A DNA stretch of 64,000 nucleotides, from assembly GCF_900187605.1 (NCBI RefSeq), contig NZ_FYEA01000003.1, forward strand, positions 186,001 through 250,000. Reading direction: 5' to 3'. A program made the position numbers and the translations under genes. Below, one piece after another: positions 9,377 through 20,500 of the stretch. The notes beneath the pieces are model-generated. The model was not told the DNA's origin, searched no databases, and worked only from the letters and a program-made list of their open reading frames with translations. Every line of letters begins with the position of its first letter. The stretch's first letter is position 1. The DNA comes from Pseudomonas sp. Irchel 3H7 (GTDB lineage Bacteria > Pseudomonadota > Gammaproteobacteria > Pseudomonadales > Pseudomonadaceae).

Positions 9377-12300
9377 TCATCTCTCGATCTTGACGTGCAC
9401 AGATCCGCTGCTCGAGGTCCCGTCAGGATTCTCGACTTTGACCTCAAGGGACACGGTTTCCGACAGATCCATCACCCTCCAAGCGGTTTCGTATTTACCG
9501 TTGCCATTCGTACTGGACTCAATGAATGGCCTCCCGTTAATGGAGACAAGTATTTTCCTTTCCCGTATCGCTTCTCCAGAAGCCTTGTCTACGATCAACG
9601 CAGTCATGGTTACCCAGTCGTTCACGAAAGCCGGATTCGGCGAGGCGACAACGGACTTCACAGTCGCTGGACGTTCATTGACAGTCAACCACAGCGCTTT
9701 CACGTCCCAGCCAGCCAAGCTGCCATTTACCGACGCCCACAACGAAGCCTCACCTGCTGCGCCCAAGACAACGCGCGCCGTTGCCATCCCATCGGCACCC
9801 GTCAGTGTTGCCGGTAAAGATGTGTTGTCGTACTCCCACATCACTTCGACATTGGCCAAAGGCTCGCCGGTATTGGCTGAAACCACCAAAGCCTGAGCTG
9901 AAATTTCTTGTCCCGGATAACCGGTCAAATCATCACTGACCAGCTCTTTGATCTCTCGCGGCTCGTGCAGGAAATACGGCAATGAAATCGATTCCGAATA
10001 CTGCGCGTCCCCCACCGTCGCGGTCAGTTGCGCCGCTCCGGGAGTCTTGGGCACAAAGCGGATCCACGCCTCGCCGTAGAAGTTGGTGGTCGTCGTCACC
10101 TCGCCAAGATCCAGAGTGCGCCAGACAACATTCATCCCCGCCATCGGCCTGCCGCTGACAGCCGAAACAAGGGTGATCCGCTCGGACACAGCTTCGCCCC
10201 AGTACAGCGTCTGGCTAAGCCGCGAACGCTCGGCAATCTTCACCACTTGCGCGCCTTCACCCACCGATATTGCATTGACAGGTGACCATCGAGCCAGGCT
10301 TTCGCAGGCCAGAAACAAGCCGAAACTGCCGTTACGCTTGTCATCGACCATGAAGGAATCGGTGAATCCCGCCTCGCGGCTGAAGGTCCGTGGCAAACCG
10401 AGTACTGGTTGAGTAAAACGAATACCGAGTGCCTCAGGCCCGGTGCCGACCATGCCCAGCATCAACCTTTTACCGGACAAGAAGGTGTCTTCCGGAGCAG
10501 TTATATCGATTCTATGGGTCTGTTTACGCCGCGCAAAACCGGTGTCCTGGCCAAAAGGCTGCGCAGTCCCGTTGTCCATACTGAACTGCAATCGATCCCA
10601 CGGATCGTCGGCCAGCGAACAGACCGCCATCGAACGTGTATCTGTAACATTGTCATACGGACTGCTGACAGACACCTCAACCGTCGCCGATCCGTCTGTG
10701 GTTGCCCAATGCGCAAAGCCTGCCCAGCCATCGTCAGCAGTCACATGTTCTTCAGAGTGACCATCAACCTTCCACTGCGTTGGTACTTGAACCATGGCTT
10801 CTTCCGAGAAGTCCGAACGGACCTTCGCCCACATCCATGCCGGGGCCTGACCCACGATAGGGAAAATGGCAGACTCACGCACGGTTTCAATGCTGAGTTT
10901 GTTGTGGCCCAAGTGCAGCGTGGTTGAATCGGTTCGGCCCCCAAGCTCCGCATTAAAATTAACTCTAAAACTTCCGGCAACCCGACTCGCCAAACAATTC
11001 AGTGTCCAAGTCATGCCACTTTCATCAATAACATTGCGGCTCATTGGAGGAGGGTCGAGGACGATGCCCAATTCTGATGCTGGAGTTCCGTTCCATTGCA
11101 AATCCATCGTAAGCCCCACAAGGGCACTCAGCGCATGGGTTCTAAAAATATACCGGTGTACGGCGCCCAGGCAGGGATACAGCGACTGACCTCGTTCGGG
11201 GCTCATTTGATCCAGAACAAGCGTGAACTCATCGTGAATATCCGGTGAAACCAAGCGGCCGAGCAACTCTCGATCTTCCAGTGAATCGGTCAACAACCGC
11301 AGTCCGAACATACTGCTGCGGCTCTTGGCGTATTCAGAACTCAGAGTCCAGATCAGCGGTTCATCTGCCCGCAACTCCCTGGGTTCGTCAAGCTCACTCA
11401 CCACCAGCCCGATGCCTGGTTCGTCAATGCCCCATGCCAGCGTGATTTCCTGGCCGATAAGAGGACTGCCGGCGAGGGCAGTGACCTCCAGGGAATGGGT
11501 GAGACCTCGTTTGCAGGCAACCCCTAGATCTTGTTCGATCCGACCACGATCAAATGTGATGTTGACCTTGTCTTTCCAGGAACTCCTGGCAATCGCGGTC
11601 ACGCTAAATTCGCACTCATGCGACTCGGCCGATTCATGCGCTCGGACCGCCGCGGTGATCGCGTGAATCCCGGGTTCTCTGGTGTAATACTTCAGGCTCC
11701 CCCAACCAGCGCTTCCCGTTTGGCTGCGGAAAATGCCTTTGTCGGTTTGCCACTCGATCTTCGCACCGATTACCGGCTCGCCGTCCCCCTGATCAGTAAC
11801 ATGCACCACTTGCAAGCGCAGGTACGCAACTCCGTTCTCATCCACTACCGGACTATTCTCGGCCTGGCGTACCTCTTTGATCTTGATCCTGTTGCGCGCC
11901 AGCGACATGCGCTTTCTGGGCGACGGCAACAACAGCTTCGAGCAGACCAGTGACAATTCGAACATCCCGTCGCGCCGGTCTTCACAACTCAGCCTCCACG
12001 AGGCAGTGCCCTCACCATCGATCGGCATGGGCACTGCCGTTTCCAGAGGCGGACTGACCACGACACCCAGTTGCTCATGCCTGTCACCGTGCCAGTGCAG
12101 ATAGAAGTCGCTGCCTCGCAGAGGACTGTTGGCCGCCAGCATTACATCAATGGAATGGGTAGAACCCCGGTTCGGATAACTGTTATCAATCCAGTCCCTG
12201 ATTTCGTTATTCTCACAGACAGTCATCTGTGCCCACGGATCCTCTCCCAGTACCCGCACGTCAAACGTCTGAGTCCACACACCCTGCTCGTAATAAAGGC

Positions 12301-13420
12301 TGACCACAGAGGCTTCAATAACGAAGTCCCCTGCTGCCTTCGCCTCATAACAGTAGTAGGCCCAACCTTGTTCATCAGTAACGGCCGCCGCCAACACCCC
12401 CCGCTCGGCGGTCGCCCAGTTCACCGTAAGCCCGGCAAATGGCTGGCCGGTGTAATACGACGCCACTTGCACCCCCAAACGGACACTTTGCTCAATCAAT
12501 GGGTAGTAAGCGGCCTCGACCACCTCACGAAAAATCAGTCGATGATGCCCCAGCGATACAGGGATCTCGTAGGCCTGCGCGGTGTAACGGTTGCGCAAGC
12601 TCAGGGTGAATTCGTAGTCCTGATCATCGATCAGCGGGCAATCGAGCGTCCATGGCTCGTCCAGCAATTGCGGGGTGTCCCAGGCAGGCGTCGCGACAAT
12701 CGCGCCCTGCGGGTTATTGTCGATGCTCAATGCGACCTGGGTGCCGTCCCAAGGGTTATCCGGCACAGGTACAAAACCGAGCATGTGGGGCGTGATCAAT
12801 GCGTCGCTGCCAAAAGCTCCGCCGCTGCTGGCGCCCTGACACAGGTACATTTTGCGCAAGGGCAGGAACGAGATGCCGTCCAGCTCAATTTCCTGCAACT
12901 CAAGTGGCGCGAGTTTCAACTCGACTTTGACGCGTGTAACCCAGAGTTCGCCAAATGGACTCGAAGACTCTGTCGAGCTGTATATTTCGATGCGCAGTGG
13001 CTTTGAACTTGAGATGGGCGATGTCAGTTCTACCTCATGCAGGGTCGGACTGAATCGCCTCTCTGGCCCAGATCCGAAACCCTCGCGCTGTTGTGCCAGA
13101 TCAGGTTTACCGACGGGTTCGAGTTCGATGCGGTAATGCTCCGCTTCTCCCTGAGAAATCTTCACCCAGCCTGATTGGCCGAAACTGCTTTCCCATAGAA
13201 AACTCAGCCAATAAGCACCATTGCCATCGGGATCTCTGGGAAGTGTGACGTCCTGAGTGACCCCCGCGCCCTTCGGCGCTTTGAGGTGCTTGACAGGCTT
13301 GTTTTCGTAATACGCTGAGCCTATGACAACTGTCCCCGTCCTTGCCCAACATTCGAACCTTTCTTCGAAATCACCGTTGCACACCAGGTTTTCATTCATC
13401 CGAACGACAGGATCACTCAT
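9377..13420 (-). CDS. Large Ig/invasin-repeat protein, last gene of the Tc 'A' operon
   Basis: This 1347-residue protein starts at ATG 13420, with GGGAG 9 nt upstream and an 8-nt overlap with the TccB-like gene. Residues 1-170 look like a jelly-roll domain of carbohydrate-binding type (NLVCNGDFEERFECW). The rest is a chain of roughly 10 Ig-like units, several of the invasin/Big_1 kind with the recurring pattern ..VxWxTxxG..t..T.xxG.a.y.y...pG.. (for example IEWQTDKGIFRSQTGSAGWG and MNVVWRTLDLGEVTTTTNFYG). There is no signal peptide and no LPxTG or autotransporter anchor. Tight coupling to TccB suggests an accessory or cell-binding role in the toxin (inference). No function is established. Confidence 0.7.
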   Translation of the reverse strand: MSDPVVRMNENLVCNGDFEERFECWARTGTVVIGSAYYENKPVKHLKAPKGAGVTQDVTLPRDPDGNGAYWLSFLWESSFGQSGWVKISQGEAEHYRIELEPVGKPDLAQQREGFGSGPERRFSPTLHEVELTSPISSSKPLRIEIYSSTESSSPFGELWVTRVKVELKLAPLELQEIELDGISFLPLRKMYLCQGASSGGAFGSDALITPHMLGFVPVPDNPWDGTQVALSIDNNPQGAIVATPAWDTPQLLDEPWTLDCPLIDDQDYEFTLSLRNRYTAQAYEIPVSLGHHRLIFREVVEAAYYPLIEQSVRLGVQVASYYTGQPFAGLTVNWATAERGVLAAAVTDEQGWAYYCYEAKAAGDFVIEASVVSLYYEQGVWTQTFDVRVLGEDPWAQMTVCENNEIRDWIDNSYPNRGSTHSIDVMLAANSPLRGSDFYLHWHGDRHEQLGVVVSPPLETAVPMPIDGEGTASWRLSCEDRRDGMFELSLVCSKLLLPSPRKRMSLARNRIKIKEVRQAENSPVVDENGVAYLRLQVVHVTDQGDGEPVIGAKIEWQTDKGIFRSQTGSAGWGSLKYYTREPGIHAITAAVRAHESAESHECEFSVTAIARSSWKDKVNITFDRGRIEQDLGVACKRGLTHSLEVTALAGSPLIGQEITLAWGIDEPGIGLVVSELDEPRELRADEPLIWTLSSEYAKSRSSMFGLRLLTDSLEDRELLGRLVSPDIHDEFTLVLDQMSPERGQSLYPCLGAVHRYIFRTHALSALVGLTMDLQWNGTPASELGIVLDPPPMSRNVIDESGMTWTLNCLASRVAGSFRVNFNAELGGRTDSTTLHLGHNKLSIETVRESAIFPIVGQAPAWMWAKVRSDFSEEAMVQVPTQWKVDGHSEEHVTADDGWAGFAHWATTDGSATVEVSVSSPYDNVTDTRSMAVCSLADDPWDRLQFSMDNGTAQPFGQDTGFARRKQTHRIDITAPEDTFLSGKRLMLGMVGTGPEALGIRFTQPVLGLPRTFSREAGFTDSFMVDDKRNGSFGLFLACESLARWSPVNAISVGEGAQVVKIAERSRLSQTLYWGEAVSERITLVSAVSGRPMAGMNVVWRTLDLGEVTTTTNFYGEAWIRFVPKTPGAAQLTATVGDAQYSESISLPYFLHEPREIKELVSDDLTGYPGQEISAQALVVSANTGEPLANVEVMWEYDNTSLPATLTGADGMATARVVLGAAGEASLWASVNGSLAGWDVKALWLTVNERPATVKSVVASPNPAFVNDWVTMTALIVDKASGEAIRERKILVSINGRPFIESSTNGNGKYETAWRVMDLSETVSLEVKVENPDGTSSSGSVHVKIER

Positions 13421-16400
13421 GATTGCGCACTCCCTTGCCGGCCAGGCGTTCTTGCGCTGCATTGACCAACTCCTTCACCGAATCGGTAAACGACTGATCT
13501 CCGCACTTGGACGAATAGCGAATGCGCAAGATGCAATCGTTCATCGAGCGCAGCATGGCCTCCTGTCGCGGTTCTTTATGCCATGGCCATTTCAGCTCCC
13601 AGGTGGACACCACACCGGTATTTTCAAATGGATAGAGCAAACCTTCATCTGGCTTCACCGCCGTCATGCCGTTGTCGGCAATCCCCACAGACAGGGCTAT
13701 CTGCTGGCCCGGACGCAAGTTGAACAGCAGATCGGAAGGGGCCACTACATCAGGATCAGGATTGTGCAAGTACTGCACTGACTGCACCGAAGCCCGGCTG
13801 GTGGTCATGCTGCCGATCTGCAGCAAGGTCGCGCGCACGTCCTCGAATGGGCCCGTCAACACTGCAAAGTCCATTTCCACCGAACTGATCTGCCGACAGT
13901 AATGTCCCGGATAATCCCGATCGAACAGCAATTGGGTGAGTTTGAACACCAGCGAGCCGGTCGCCAGCAATTGCGCCAATGCAGCCTCCCAACTACCGAT
14001 GCCGAGCTGAGGGTCTATTGCATCGTTGAACAGGCGACGCAAGGAGATGGTTTTTACCACTTCAACTCGTCGCTCGGTGCGCTGCAGGTACTCATGCTCC
14101 ATACGCAGCAGATACGCGCGCAGATGCTCGCCAGCGGTCAAACCGTGGCGTTGATCCTGCCAGACCTGCGGCAAGGGAATGTATGAATCGTAATCGCCGG
14201 TTTCGGCGCTCATCGCCGCTTGTGCGCTGAGGCACAGACTGACCACCGCGTCGTAAGCCTGATAGTGCAAAGCCTTGAGCTGGCCGAGCATCCAGCCGAA
14301 CAATTCGGCATTGGTCGCGCGCTTTTTCAGATAGTTGTACATCGTCAACGCCTGAGCGTTAGCTCGCAGCGTTTGCGCGAGGTTGGTTCTGGCCGCATCA
14401 ATCGCATGGCTCTGCGCGACGATCTGCGCATCGATGGCAGCGATTTCGGCCAGCGCCTGATCGCGTTGCAGCCCCCATTCATTGCGGCGACGGCGATAAC
14501 CTTCGGTGGTGGCTTGCTTGTCGGCATCGATTTGCAGCATCGACGAAGCGATTTCCAGGCCAAAGCAGATGGCATCCGTAACTTTGTCGATCCGAAAACC
14601 ACCGTTCGCCATACCGAAGATATTGGGTGCGGTCGCAAATGCCACGCCTACCGGTTTGAGGATTTTGGCAGCCAGCGCCAGCTCTTTGGACTGGTCCAGG
14701 TTTGCCATGACCTGATATTCGACAGCCGATACGTTTTCGTCATAGCGTGCTGCGTAAGCATCAGCCCGTTCCCGCGCCACTGCCCGGCTCTGCTCAAGCG
14801 CCGTCATGCTCGCTTCCAACTGAGCGATGGATTGCTCCTGTACGGTTTTGGCGTAGTTGCCCAACTCCACCAGATGGTTTTGCTGCAGCTCTTCCTGCTC
14901 GGCACGATCACGCCGCTCAAGCAGATTGAGTACCTGGCTGCCGTAATCCTGCAAGGCCTGCACCGCACGCAAGGCAACCTCGAAGATCACGCGCCAGCGA
15001 AACGCAATCACCACCAGCCGTCCGCCCATCGGTCTGGCGCCACCGACACCACCTGCAGCCAGAGCGCGCAGCAATTGGTTCGGGTCGGTCGGTGGGTTGA
15101 ACAACGGCAGGAGCATGGGCTTGCCATCAATCGTCAGGTTGTTGCGCAAGTTGTTCATGCGGTCCTGCGGCTGGTTGAACCAAGTGAACAACTCATCATT
15201 GATGGGTGCCCTGAACGGCGGACACCCCAACATGCCCAGCATGGGAGCCCTATCGGAGCCGGCCGGAACATCTGCCAGGCTGTAATTCAATGTCTGCTCG
15301 AACGTTTCCAGTGCCGTACGCGTGCAACTTTGGGCCAAAAGGTCCTTCAGCGTCGCGGTCTGCCACAAGTTCACCGTTTGAGTCAGAGGCGGTTTGCCCA
15401 TCAATGATCCCGCTTGCACATAGCAAAGCTTTGCCGCCACCAGACTTTCGCGGGTCAGTTGACGGTAATGCCAGTCCCCCCAGGCCATGAGGTTCTTCAC
15501 ATACTCGATGAACATCAGCAGCCTCAAATGCACAGGCGCTGAATATCCAATCGCGTCCGGGTCGGCGGGCGCCACGGCTTCACAGCCGACATTGCCCAGA
15601 TCGTTGATCAACGGTCGGCAGCGCCAGTAATTCGGTTTCTCGGGTACCGTGCTGCTGTCGGCATTAGCCCGGGGATCGAAGACGAAATGCAACCACGTCT
15701 GTGCTTCGGCAAACCGCTCTTCATCACGCAAGCGTGTCGCGATCAAATGCGGCAAGTGGAAAAACAGCTCCCAGAAAAACAGCCCGTTGGCACCGTCGAA
15801 AGCGCCATTGCGTTCCTCGAAATCAACACCGGCAGGCGGCGGCTCTGACAGATGCTGGGAGTCCCAATTAATCAGAGTCGCTGGAGAGACAGTGGAGCGT
15901 GTGACCAACTCGGGACCGAACAGCGAATTGAGCCGAACGTATTGCATCGCCCAGCCAGCGCCCAGTTGAAAGTCGAGGAACTGGGCGGCATCCGTGGTGT
16001 TTTTCAGCAGCGTTGGCGCGAGGAAATCCGAGAGATCGACAATCTTCAGGTCAAACTGTTTACCGCCAAAGCCTTCAGTATCATTCTTTAGAGTGAACCT
16101 GACGTTTTTCCACGTCCCTTTTGGTCGAGTGAAGGTCTTCAAGAACGCCATTGTCCAATCGCCGGCGATTGCAACGTCACTTTTCACAGGTTCAGGGTCG
16201 TTAACAGTTGCAAGTTCCAACTGCAAGGTAAACGCAGTCTTCCCGATGCCTGGTAACCCTGTTGACCTGCAAAAGCCCTCAACCGTCAGCACGTCGTTGT
16301 CATTCACGCGCATGGCGAAGACGTTCAGTCCCAGAAAAGCGGCCATGGAGCCTGACGGCGACTCGCTGGATACCACCGTAACCTCAAGACCCAAGGGGTG

Positions 16401-17519
16401 CTGAACCGTCAAGGCAGAAACAAATCGATCCGTATTGGCCAGCTCAAGCCAGTTACCACTGTCCCCGGTAACGGGACGCATCAGCACATCGATGATCGCG
16501 ATCTCTTTCAAGGCACCTGTGCCGGTTTTATCGTTGACCAGCAATACCCCCAGCTTGCCTTTGGGGATCTGAGGATCGACCCACACAGTTGCAATCAGCC
16601 GGGCACCTGCAGAGAGATCCTCATCAAACTCGCGATGGCGTAAATTCAAAGGCGCCGACCACTGGCCGTTCTGCCTCATGAAGGCCACATTGATATCCAG
16701 CTGATGCGGTACGAACCGGGATTTGTCGTCCTTATCGGGATCCGGAGGATCGGTTTTGATGATCTCGCCGACCTTGTCCCGCCACTCCGCCCAGACCAGA
16801 CACAGGCGTCCGTTCCAGATCACCGGACGTATGTCCAGCACCCGCCCGGCGGGTTGAATGTCCACCGCTTTCCATTCACTCCACGCCGCCGGGTTGACGG
16901 CGCGGCAAGTGGGCGTTATCTCGATTTGCGCCTTGCGCCAGAAGTACTGGAACGGCGGCACCCGCTGACGCCCGACAAAATAATAATCGGCGCGCTCAGG
17001 GTTTGTGCCGTCCATGTAGCCACTGACGACATCCAGATCGCAGATCTGCTCGAAGGCTTGCAAGTAATCCTGCAGCGCCGCCTGAACCGAATCGGTGTTG
17101 AGACGGGCCTGGTTCAGATTGTTTTCAAGGGTCTTGAACAGATCCGTCTTGCGCTGACGCACAAACGGATTGATGTAGTTTTCCGGGTAGAGCGCGATCA
17201 TCTGCACCGCAGCCCAGTCCGAGTAGTTGTTGTACAGCGCCCAGTTTTCCAACTGCTCTGGGGGAAATTCGTGGTTTTCGAAACCGGGCTCCATTTTGTT
17301 GTACACGGCACTGATGTATTGCTGCGCACAACTGATCGCTTCGGCCACCCCCGACGTCTGCACCCGAGCACTGTCCAGCGGGTCGATGCGTAGCAATTCG
17401 AACAGGTCCTCCGGGGTCCGCAAAGGCGGGTAACGCTCCGCCCTTACTTGCCCGATGCAATAATCAAGCAACGCGGTACGACGTTTTTCCTGCAACAGAC
17501 CAATGTTGTTCGATGTCAT
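13413..17519 (-). CDS. TcA C-terminal subunit (TccB-like): neuraminidase-like, pore and TcB-binding regions
   Basis: This 1368-residue protein corresponds to the second half of a Tc toxin A component, as in split TccA/TccB systems. The N-terminal 150 residues end the alpha-helical shell. The region around 190-600 is the neuraminidase-like beta domain (FWRKAQIEITPTCRAV, LDIRPVIWNGRLCLVWAEWR). From about residue 860 a long coiled coil (LNLLERRDRAEQEELQQ to AVARERADAYAARYDENVS) leads to a hydrophobic glycine-rich tip (APNIFGMANGGFRIDKV) and back, as expected of the translocation channel. The C-terminus matches the TcB-binding domain (SVEMDFAVLTGPFEDVRATL). The start overlaps the TccA-like stop by 4 nt. 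It should form the pentameric pore with the TccA-like protein. Confidence 0.88.
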   Translation of the reverse strand: MTSNNIGLLQEKRRTALLDYCIGQVRAERYPPLRTPEDLFELLRIDPLDSARVQTSGVAEAISCAQQYISAVYNKMEPGFENHEFPPEQLENWALYNNYSDWAAVQMIALYPENYINPFVRQRKTDLFKTLENNLNQARLNTDSVQAALQDYLQAFEQICDLDVVSGYMDGTNPERADYYFVGRQRVPPFQYFWRKAQIEITPTCRAVNPAAWSEWKAVDIQPAGRVLDIRPVIWNGRLCLVWAEWRDKVGEIIKTDPPDPDKDDKSRFVPHQLDINVAFMRQNGQWSAPLNLRHREFDEDLSAGARLIATVWVDPQIPKGKLGVLLVNDKTGTGALKEIAIIDVLMRPVTGDSGNWLELANTDRFVSALTVQHPLGLEVTVVSSESPSGSMAAFLGLNVFAMRVNDNDVLTVEGFCRSTGLPGIGKTAFTLQLELATVNDPEPVKSDVAIAGDWTMAFLKTFTRPKGTWKNVRFTLKNDTEGFGGKQFDLKIVDLSDFLAPTLLKNTTDAAQFLDFQLGAGWAMQYVRLNSLFGPELVTRSTVSPATLINWDSQHLSEPPPAGVDFEERNGAFDGANGLFFWELFFHLPHLIATRLRDEERFAEAQTWLHFVFDPRANADSSTVPEKPNYWRCRPLINDLGNVGCEAVAPADPDAIGYSAPVHLRLLMFIEYVKNLMAWGDWHYRQLTRESLVAAKLCYVQAGSLMGKPPLTQTVNLWQTATLKDLLAQSCTRTALETFEQTLNYSLADVPAGSDRAPMLGMLGCPPFRAPINDELFTWFNQPQDRMNNLRNNLTIDGKPMLLPLFNPPTDPNQLLRALAAGGVGGARPMGGRLVVIAFRWRVIFEVALRAVQALQDYGSQVLNLLERRDRAEQEELQQNHLVELGNYAKTVQEQSIAQLEASMTALEQSRAVARERADAYAARYDENVSAVEYQVMANLDQSKELALAAKILKPVGVAFATAPNIFGMANGGFRIDKVTDAICFGLEIASSMLQIDADKQATTEGYRRRRNEWGLQRDQALAEIAAIDAQIVAQSHAIDAARTNLAQTLRANAQALTMYNYLKKRATNAELFGWMLGQLKALHYQAYDAVVSLCLSAQAAMSAETGDYDSYIPLPQVWQDQRHGLTAGEHLRAYLLRMEHEYLQRTERRVEVVKTISLRRLFNDAIDPQLGIGSWEAALAQLLATGSLVFKLTQLLFDRDYPGHYCRQISSVEMDFAVLTGPFEDVRATLLQIGSMTTSRASVQSVQYLHNPDPDVVAPSDLLFNLRPGQQIALSVGIADNGMTAVKPDEGLLYPFENTGVVSTWELKWPWHKEPRQEAMLRSMNDCILRIRYSSKCGDQSFTDSVKELVNAAQERLAGKGVRNHE

Positions 17520-20500
17520 GATCCTTGCTCCGTGGAAGAGGTTCCCGCGTCACTGTCAGAAGGCGGTGACGCTTGTTCTAGCGAGTGGCTGCGGCCTTGC
17601 GACACCCCAAACCTGATGGGTTCGAAGACAATCCCCTTCGCGCTTGCCAGGCTGCGTACACCGACTTCGAATTCCCCGCTGAAAGCGCTGGTGATATAAA
17701 CCGTGGTTCTACCGTCCTGATCGGTGAAACCCTGTGCCGGGCGGATCGTTGGCCTTTTCTCGGGATCTGTTCCTTCTTCCCAGGCCCAGTCCACCAGCAT
17801 GTTGGCCCCAGGATTTTCGTACTGATCCACCATCTTGGCGAAAAGTGTGATTGTCTTACCAAGCTCCACGACCTCCGTTGGCACCGGAGACATTTCCGAT
17901 GTCGGGAAATTCATGCTTTCGGCGTCGGCAATGACGTTGATGCTCACTGCCCACTCAGGCTCGAGCAGGCTCATGGAAAAATAAAGACTGTCCGTGCCCA
18001 AGACTTTGCCCGGAACATACTCAGCCGTGAGGACTCCTTGGGTATCGGTGATACCCAAGCTGATGGTCCCTAGCTCGGAGTGCCAGTCAACCGCGACACC
18101 TTTCAACGCTGCGCCCCGGGCGTCAGTAAGCGTCATCGTAATGATCGCTTTCTCGTCTGGTTTACCAGCGAAGACTTCTGTAGGCGTTACGGTGCAAGTC
18201 ATCCGGACCAACTGCTTCAGTTCGCCCGGTGCTTGCACGACCGGCACACGCGTCTGGGTCTGACTCAGCAAAGCCAGTTCAGCCGCCTGGGCGTAGGCCT
18301 CACTGGCATCGGTTGTCTCCGGCAAGGTACCGATCCGCAAAATGGTCCGCGCATCCATACCGGTCTGCATCGACAACTGATAAACGCGCATCAGCAGATC
18401 CAGTTGATCCAGGGTTTTCAACACTTGGGTTTCAGGATCGATATGGCGAACACATTCGCTGACTTCCTGCGCGCTCCAGGCAAAGAACTCAGCCAGTTTG
18501 ATGGCCGCGGCCTGCTGCACCACGCGTAATGCATCGGCGCTGAGCATGGGAGGTAATGAATGGACCTGGCGCAGATAATCCAGCAACTTCTGCTCCGGCT
18601 GTTCGCTCAGACTGAACGCGCGAGTCAGCGTGGTCATTGCGTAAAGTATGCGCACCGAGAACACAAATTTTTCAGAGGGATCGATGATGGTGATTTGGTC
18701 GATCCACTTGGCGTATCCATAATCCAGATAGTCCCGGACCAATGCCGCACTCAAGCCCAGTGTCGAAACAACTTCAGCGCGCTGACGCACAACAGCCAGC
18801 AGCTCGAGTAACGGATCGGAAGGTTCGTCGCGCCTGCGCGCCCTCGCTGGCGATTCGAGGGCGGTGCGGTCATACACCTGGCGCAACAGTTGATATACCG
18901 AGGCATCGACCCAGTCCAACACCAGAATGGCCAATTCGCCCTCGATGCCGGCGTAGATTGCCAGCGACTCCCTGACCAGCGACACCTGCGCGTCTCTGGC
19001 CCGCAGAAGAACGGTGAGCATGATCTCGACCAAGACGCTGACCTGGGTTTCCTCAATCTCCAGGCCGTTCCTGACGGCCCATTCGAGTTTCTCGCGGGCA
19101 AAGGCCAAATAATCTTCCGGCGTTAGGTCAGTGGCCAGTATCAGGCCATTGACATCGACAACCGGCGCCAGCCCCTCACTGTCAATCGAGAGTAAATCCA
19201 GCCAGTCGCTTTCTCCGGCCGGTGGAATACCGGCCAGGAGAAAAGAATTACCGGACAACCGCGCGCTGGGCAGGAGGGCGCCGATCTTGTCGAAGAACTG
19301 CTGATCCTGCTGCGAGAACTCGCTTAAACGCAGTGGTGCACTCACGTGCTGCAACATCCACAGCACCGATATGTTGCTTTGCTCGCACCATTGCACACAG
19401 GCCTGCATGGCTTCGATCAGGCTCAGCACACCCGGCGTAGCGTCAGTGCGGCTGTCATCAACCGCCACGTCGACAATACGCGGCTTGCCTGCCAGCCCTT
19501 TGAGCCAGGTTTCTCCGCCCAGCACACGGAGCATCAACACGCCTTCGACCGGCGTGATATTCAACAGCCGGGGCAGTTTTACCAAACGGTAAAAACTGGA
19601 GATGACCGCCGAACTGCGCACCAGATCATCGGTAAGATCATGAGCCTGGGCTATCGCCAACGCCAGATAGTGGTAAGTCTGAAGATCAATGCCCAAACCA
19701 CTGCATAGCTGGCTGACCGTCAGATTGTCTTGATCCGATGTCGGTATCAGCGCAAACGCTTTGTCGTCGAGTTTCAGCGGTTTGCGATAATTGTCCTGAT
19801 TATTGAAGACCTGATCGAACTGCGACAGTGCATCACCGCGACCGTACAGTGACAGTTCATCGAGGAACACGGCGAAATCTGCTGCCGTGCAGTTGTAGCG
19901 TTCACGCAGTCGCTGAAACAGACCCAATGCATGGATCACGTTTACCGAAATCGCCCAAACCTCAGGTTTTTCGGCACCACGTGCTTCAGCCCTGATGGCT
20001 GCCGCCAACAAGGCGTCAGTCTGCTCAGGAGGCAGATTCAGCCATTTATCCAGGCGTAACTTGCGGTTGAGCCGATCAAATGTATTCAAGCCTTTTGGGT
20101 TATTGGGATTAACGAGTATCCGATGAAGATTAGTCCCTGACTGCGTGCTGATACCGATACCGGGGTGAGCGTTACCATTGATGTAAACCGAGCCGGATCG
20201 GCCGCCTTCCGGGACGTCGGGTTTACTGGGGTAATCCACATTGTCCGAACGCCGCGGCGCGTAGTCCCCAACCGAAAAAAGACTTGTAACCTCCTCGGCC
20301 ACAAGATTTGTACGTTGAGCCAAATAAAATATCTGGTTGAGATTCATATACTCAACGTCTTCGGTGCCAAAGTTCTCCAGATAGAACTGATACATATCCT
20401 CGGAATTTTTGTATTCTTCAGTCACCAACTTCTGCTGGTACGGACCAAGCCGAGAGGCATGAGCCAAGGCAGCAGCGGCAAGACTGGTCAGGGACCCGGA

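Noticed and set aside
13413..17519. The 'neuraminidase-like' label taken as a true sialidase
   Set aside because: No Asp-box repeats or sialidase catalytic triad were seen; in Tc proteins this is a structural domain.
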